A stretch of DNA of 64,000 nucleotides from an uncultured Prochlorococcus sp. GTDB taxonomy: Bacteria; Cyanobacteriota; Cyanobacteriia; PCC-6307; Cyanobiaceae. Position numbers and translations under genes: made by a program. The notes under the pieces are model-generated. The model was not told the DNA's origin, made no database searches, and saw only the letters and a list, made by a program, of their open reading frames with translations. Where the stretch lies: positions 28,976-92,975 of the forward strand of contig CABZHQ010000001.1 in assembly GCA_902525585.1 (NCBI GenBank). The letters run 5' to 3'. Positions 60,499 to 64,000 of this stretch are shown in pieces; position 1 is the first letter of the stretch, and each line of letters begins with the position of its first letter.

Positions 60499-60536
60499 GG
60501 ACAAACTATACTGAATTTGTCCACTATTTGTCCACT
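60499..60536. repeat. Arm-type repeats, ATTTGTCCACT class, right of c5 (one inverted plus two direct)
   Basis: GGACAAA ... ATTTGTCCACT ATTTGTCCACT, ending just before the integrase ATG. Confidence 0.8.
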
Positions 60537-60541
60537 TTTTA

Positions 60542-61804
60542 ATGATTGCTAGAGACAGGCAAAAAGTTTTTCAAGTTCAGGTTAAAGACTTAATGATGGG
60601 TCTTACAGCTAACGAAAGAAGGGGAAAAGTACAACTTAAATTAAGAAGAACAGGGGAGAAACAACAATCAGTAATGCTTCCATTTGATTGGTCTCCTAAA
60701 TTTTTTGATGATGCTTATACAAGAATTAGGAATATTTATACTTTTATTGTTGAAGGACATAGCTTAAAAGCTGCTGCTGAATTAGCTCAAGGTAAAGCAC
60801 CAAAGAAGGGTCAGGATTGGAGCGATATGTTAACTAAATTTGAAAATTATAAAAAAACTTTTGGAAGAACAGTAAACGATCTTACTTGGACTAAAGACTT
60901 TAAAGCCTGCTACATGGCTGTTGATGTAATGGCTGCAAAGAACCCACCAAGCGACCCAATAACATTAATGGAAATGTGTTTGAAGGATTGGAAACCCGCT
61001 TCAAGAACAAGAGAAAAGAGGGCTCAGGCTTTAAGTAGTTTCCTTACTTACTGTGTTGAAAGATGTAACCTTCCAGAAACTTGGACTCCACCCGCAAAGT
61101 TAAAAACATTAATTGGAGAAATTAAGAAAGGGGAAGAACCTAATAAGATCGCAGGCGACCCATTCGATAATGACCAACAAATATTAGACCTATTGGCATC
61201 ATTACCAACTGATGACCAAGACAAGAAGGTTAGTAAAGCTGCTGCTCAATGGTTCAATGCTCTTTGCTTAATGGCTGAACTAGGTTTACGACCTATTGAA
61301 GTTGGGAAAATGATTATTAAATATGACCCAGTAATGAAAAAAGATCGTTGGTTTTGTACCCATGAAAAGAAGGGTGGTAATGGTAGAACTGACCCAAGAT
61401 TTGTAAAACCATTTCCCCTAATTGATTTAGATGGAAACTTAGTAAATTGGAATTTATTTGATAGGTTCAAAGCGGGTTTATTACCTTTGCCAGAAAATAT
61501 AAGTGGAGAGTCTTTTGGAAAGTATTTAATCAGAAGAAAGCACTATGTAGAGCTAAAAGCTGCCATGAAAAAAGAAGGCAAAAATTTAGTTAATTATAGT
61601 TTTAGACATTATTATTCTTTGCGTTCACACCAAGCAAATATCCCAGTTGGAGAAGTTTGTTTAAGTATGGGGCATAGTTATGAGAGTCACGTTAGAGCTT
61701 ATCCATACGCAAAGGCTTCTAGTGTAGATTCCGCATTTGATGAGGGGATTGAAAGGTTACTTGCAAGAGTAAAAGCTAAAAAATTATTGGAGGAAAAAGA
61801 ATGA
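60542..61804 (+). CDS. int: Tyrosine recombinase / integrase
   Basis: ALCLMAELGLRPIEVGKM (first Arg box), NYSFRHYYSLRSHQANIPVGEVCLSMGHSYESHVRAYPYA (RHxxxS...H...Y). Confidence 0.88.
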   Translation: MIARDRQKVFQVQVKDLMMGLTANERRGKVQLKLRRTGEKQQSVMLPFDWSPKFFDDAYTRIRNIYTFIVEGHSLKAAAELAQGKAPKKGQDWSDMLTKFENYKKTFGRTVNDLTWTKDFKACYMAVDVMAAKNPPSDPITLMEMCLKDWKPASRTREKRAQALSSFLTYCVERCNLPETWTPPAKLKTLIGEIKKGEEPNKIAGDPFDNDQQILDLLASLPTDDQDKKVSKAAAQWFNALCLMAELGLRPIEVGKMIIKYDPVMKKDRWFCTHEKKGGNGRTDPRFVKPFPLIDLDGNLVNWNLFDRFKAGLLPLPENISGESFGKYLIRRKHYVELKAAMKKEGKNLVNYSFRHYYSLRSHQANIPVGEVCLSMGHSYESHVRAYPYAKASSVDSAFDEGIERLLARVKAKKLLEEKE

Positions 61805-61986
61805 GAAACTTATGGACTAAAAGAAACATTATGGACTATCTAAGCCACCCAGAAGAGAGCTTGGATAAAAACTACAACCCAACCCGCCAGAAGTATAGAA
61901 AGGCACTTCGAAAAATGGATATGGAAACCAAAGCTCAAGGCGGTGTAGTTGATTGGAACTATATCCTTAACGACTTTATGTGGTGA
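61801..61986 (+). CDS. Small hypothetical protein
   Basis: Overlaps int by 4 bp. Confidence 0.5.
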   Translation: MRNLWTKRNIMDYLSHPEESLDKNYNPTRQKYRKALRKMDMETKAQGGVVDWNYILNDFMW

Positions 61987-62273
61987 TTATGAATTGCAAT
62001 CCAATACCAGAAAGAGAAGATTGGTTCATTACTGATAGGAAACCAACTATTTGCCCCAGATGCGGTACTAAGGAAGTTAGAAAAGCTGTTCTTGGTTATC
62101 CAACCGAAGAAGATTTCCATAATGACAATATTTATTTAATTGGCTGTATTCCAGACTTTCCTATTGATAGGACTTGGGGCTGTAGGCAATGTGATGCGGG
62201 ATTCTGGAAAGATACTCCAAGAAATAAAGCTGCATTAGGTGGATTAGTTCCCCATCAATGGCCTAAAGATTAA
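61980..62273 (+). CDS. Zinc-ribbon-like small protein (start may be the Met at 61989)
   Basis: CPRCGTKEVRK...WGCRQCDAGFW. Confidence 0.6.
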   Translation: MVIMNCNPIPEREDWFITDRKPTICPRCGTKEVRKAVLGYPTEEDFHNDNIYLIGCIPDFPIDRTWGCRQCDAGFWKDTPRNKAALGGLVPHQWPKD

Positions 62274-62518
62274 AAATAACTTCTAAAAATACTGGTCTTT
62301 TTCCAACCTTCTTTCAATAGTTCTGCATATTCTTTTCTAGCTGCTTCAATAGTTTCTACTCTGCTACCTTTCATAACTGGTTTACTACTTCTCTTATAAA
62401 CACACCCATAGGAAATCATCATTGCGTCAATACTTGGGGAAGGCTTGGAAACATCTTCAAATGGTTCAAAGACTTTAATTCTTGACCTATCTTTATTTAT
62501 TAAAGTGAACTTCTCCAT
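62270..62518 (-). CDS. MEKFTLINK (DUF1651-like) family small protein (start MEKFT, shorter than the ORF track)
   Basis: Paralog of 48188-48436; convergent overlap with the zinc-ribbon ORF. Confidence 0.65.
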   Translation of the reverse strand: MEKFTLINKDRSRIKVFEPFEDVSKPSPSIDAMMISYGCVYKRSSKPVMKGSRVETIEAARKEYAELLKEGWKKTSIFRSYF

Positions 62519-62674
62519 AAAAAAATTATAGACAAAAAAAGAGGGGTAAAGCTGCACCAAAACCCCCTAAGTAAACACACCTTAAATTAATGGCAGACTA
62601 AGAAGTGACCACACTTTTATGATAGCTTAAATATTATTTTTGTAGTATAATTTCTAATAATTAAGTATTAATTA

Positions 62675-62806
62675 GTGGCTTATTTTAAACCAACTAAATA
62701 TAAACAATTTAACGAAGTTTATCAAGTCAAAGCCTGCAATAATGGGCAAACTTTTAATACCTTAACTAACCCACAAGCTAGAAGACTATTAAAGGAGGTT
62801 TCTTAA
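62675..62806 (+). CDS. Small protein (43 aa, GTG start)
   Basis: MAYFKPTKYKQFNEVYQVKACNNGQTFNTLTNPQARRLLKEVS; stop overlaps the next ATG. Confidence 0.5.
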   Translation: MAYFKPTKYKQFNEVYQVKACNNGQTFNTLTNPQARRLLKEVS

Positions 62807-63204
62807 TGTCTAATTTAGATGACTTAATTGATAAAACCCACTTCGATTATGAACAAAACGAGACAAAAGCCAAGCAATTAGAAGACCGAATTTTGAAAGT
62901 GCCTGGAATGTCAAAAGATTTTCTTCCTAAGAGGAAATATGGGCAACAATTCAAAGGAGACCAACTAGGGGTAACAGCCCAATCAATGATAGTTAGAGGG
63001 GACAAAGCACTAGCAGCCTTTTTGGGTCTGGACTTAAATTACTGGAAGGAAAAAGCTCGAATTGAAGAAGAGCGTGAAGCCTACTTATCCGCCTTCAAAG
63101 AAAAGACAGAAGCATTAAGACTAAAGAATGAAGAAAATAAATTAGCTAGAGAAAGAAGAATGATATGGAATCAAACTCATGGTGTAGATCAAAGGAGACT
63201 TTAA
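62806..63204 (+). CDS. Satellite-element hypothetical protein
   Basis: MSNLDDLIDKTHFDYEQNETKAK...; AGGAGG RBS. Confidence 0.6.
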   Translation: MSNLDDLIDKTHFDYEQNETKAKQLEDRILKVPGMSKDFLPKRKYGQQFKGDQLGVTAQSMIVRGDKALAAFLGLDLNYWKEKARIEEEREAYLSAFKEKTEALRLKNEENKLARERRMIWNQTHGVDQRRL

Positions 63205-63206
63205 TA

Positions 63207-63545
63207 ATGCGTTTTGCTCGTCAGCACCCTTTTTATGGTTGGCTATTTTTAGAGCCACAAGATTACAGGAGGATTTATAACCAACTTATCCAAATGAGAG
63301 ATGCAGACCTAAAGAAGGGGGACAACTCCTCAGGGTTTCCCTCTGGTTTTGCTCTTTGGTGTGAAGATGATTTAAAAGAACTAGCCAAGCAAGATAGATA
63401 TAAGAAAAGGATTGCAGAACATTTGGCTCAATTAAAAATATCTATTGAAGTTAGAGAACGAGAATTAGCCAATACCTACTTAGCTGAGGAACTCCAGAAG
63501 ATGAAAGATAAGCAAGAACTAATAGAAAGTTTTATTAGCACTTAA
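63207..63545 (+). CDS. Satellite-element hypothetical protein
   Basis: MRFARQHPFYGWLFLEPQDYRRIYNQLIQMRDADLKKGD. Confidence 0.55.
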   Translation: MRFARQHPFYGWLFLEPQDYRRIYNQLIQMRDADLKKGDNSSGFPSGFALWCEDDLKELAKQDRYKKRIAEHLAQLKISIEVRERELANTYLAEELQKMKDKQELIESFIST

Positions 63546-63742
63546 TGATTACAGCTAAACCAACTATTTCTAAGGAGGTTAACGCAATGGCAGAAGCTCT
63601 AAATACTATTGCCCAAAATGACTTTATTGATTCAGCTACTCCATTAACCATCTCACTCTTTGCAACTAGCTTGGTTTGGACTTATAGAGATATTTGGGTT
63701 AATTACCTTTGGGAAGCTGAAGACAAATTGGAGGTTAATTAA
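63545..63742 (+). CDS. Small hypothetical protein
   Basis: ORF track; ATG overlaps the previous stop. Confidence 0.45.
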   Translation: MITAKPTISKEVNAMAEALNTIAQNDFIDSATPLTISLFATSLVWTYRDIWVNYLWEAEDKLEVN

Positions 63743-64000
63743 TGGCTGTTGTTAGTAGAAATGAAAGGAAAAAGCGTAGATGTGATGCACTCGCAAGATT
63801 AACTTCTGGCATGGGGGTGTCCCAAGTAACTGAAAGCCTAGTCAGGGACTACAAAATTACTAGAAGAAGTGCAAATCTGGACATCAACTGGGCAAGTACT
63901 CAAATAGTAAAGAACCTCGAAAAGCATGAAAAAAGAGACTTATTGGCTTGGCTTCTGACCCAGAGTGAACGTACTTTTCAGAGAGCCTTTGAAGCGGGTC
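63742..64000 (+). CDS. HTH-like/terminase-small-subunit-like protein, truncated by window end
   Basis: MAVVSRNERKKRRCDALARLTSGMGVSQVTESLVRDYKITRRSANLDINWASTQIV... Confidence 0.45.
   Translation, partial: MAVVSRNERKKRRCDALARLTSGMGVSQVTESLVRDYKITRRSANLDINWASTQIVKNLEKHEKRDLLAWLLTQSERTFQRAFEAG

Larger units (their letters stand above)
60381..64000. mobile_element. Left part of the most recent tycheposon-like integrative element (right end outside window)
   Basis: Perfect tRNA-Pro att core, arm repeats, tyrosine recombinase, string of small phage/satellite-like genes. Confidence 0.7.

Overview
AT-rich window with the gene content and order of a Prochlorococcus (picocyanobacterial) chromosome. 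About 1-21 kb is mostly core genes: PyrB end, asnB, M20 hydrolase, DUF1028, dxr, cysS, polA, HlyD-like, ychF, an hli cluster, GATase, cupin, SelO and an NSS transporter. About 21-32 kb holds many tiny ORFs, ncRNA candidates, YedK/HMCES and a pseudouridine synthase. About 33-64 kb is an accessory island: surface-modification genes, then a series of cassettes delimited by co-oriented 46-bp 3'-half remnants of tRNA-Pro(TGG), ending at a tyrosine recombinase and satellite-like small genes. This fits the tycheposon-type integrative elements known from Prochlorococcus. The main observations are: (1) a left-to-right series of tRNA-Pro remnants that are decayed at the left and perfect at the right; (2) element-specific paired 11-12 bp repeats next to each remnant that match between the two ends of the same cassette; (3) a PrsW-like protease plus pentameric ligand-gated-channel-like operon as the cargo of one cassette; (4) a duplicated ~190-bp RNA locus with outward-facing terminators at both ends; (5) a cytochrome b559 beta (PsbF)-like domain that has lost its heme histidine, fused to a PsbY-like N-terminus; (6) a probable glutamine-riboswitch/downstream-peptide locus. 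No searches were run. All family calls come from reading the sequence.
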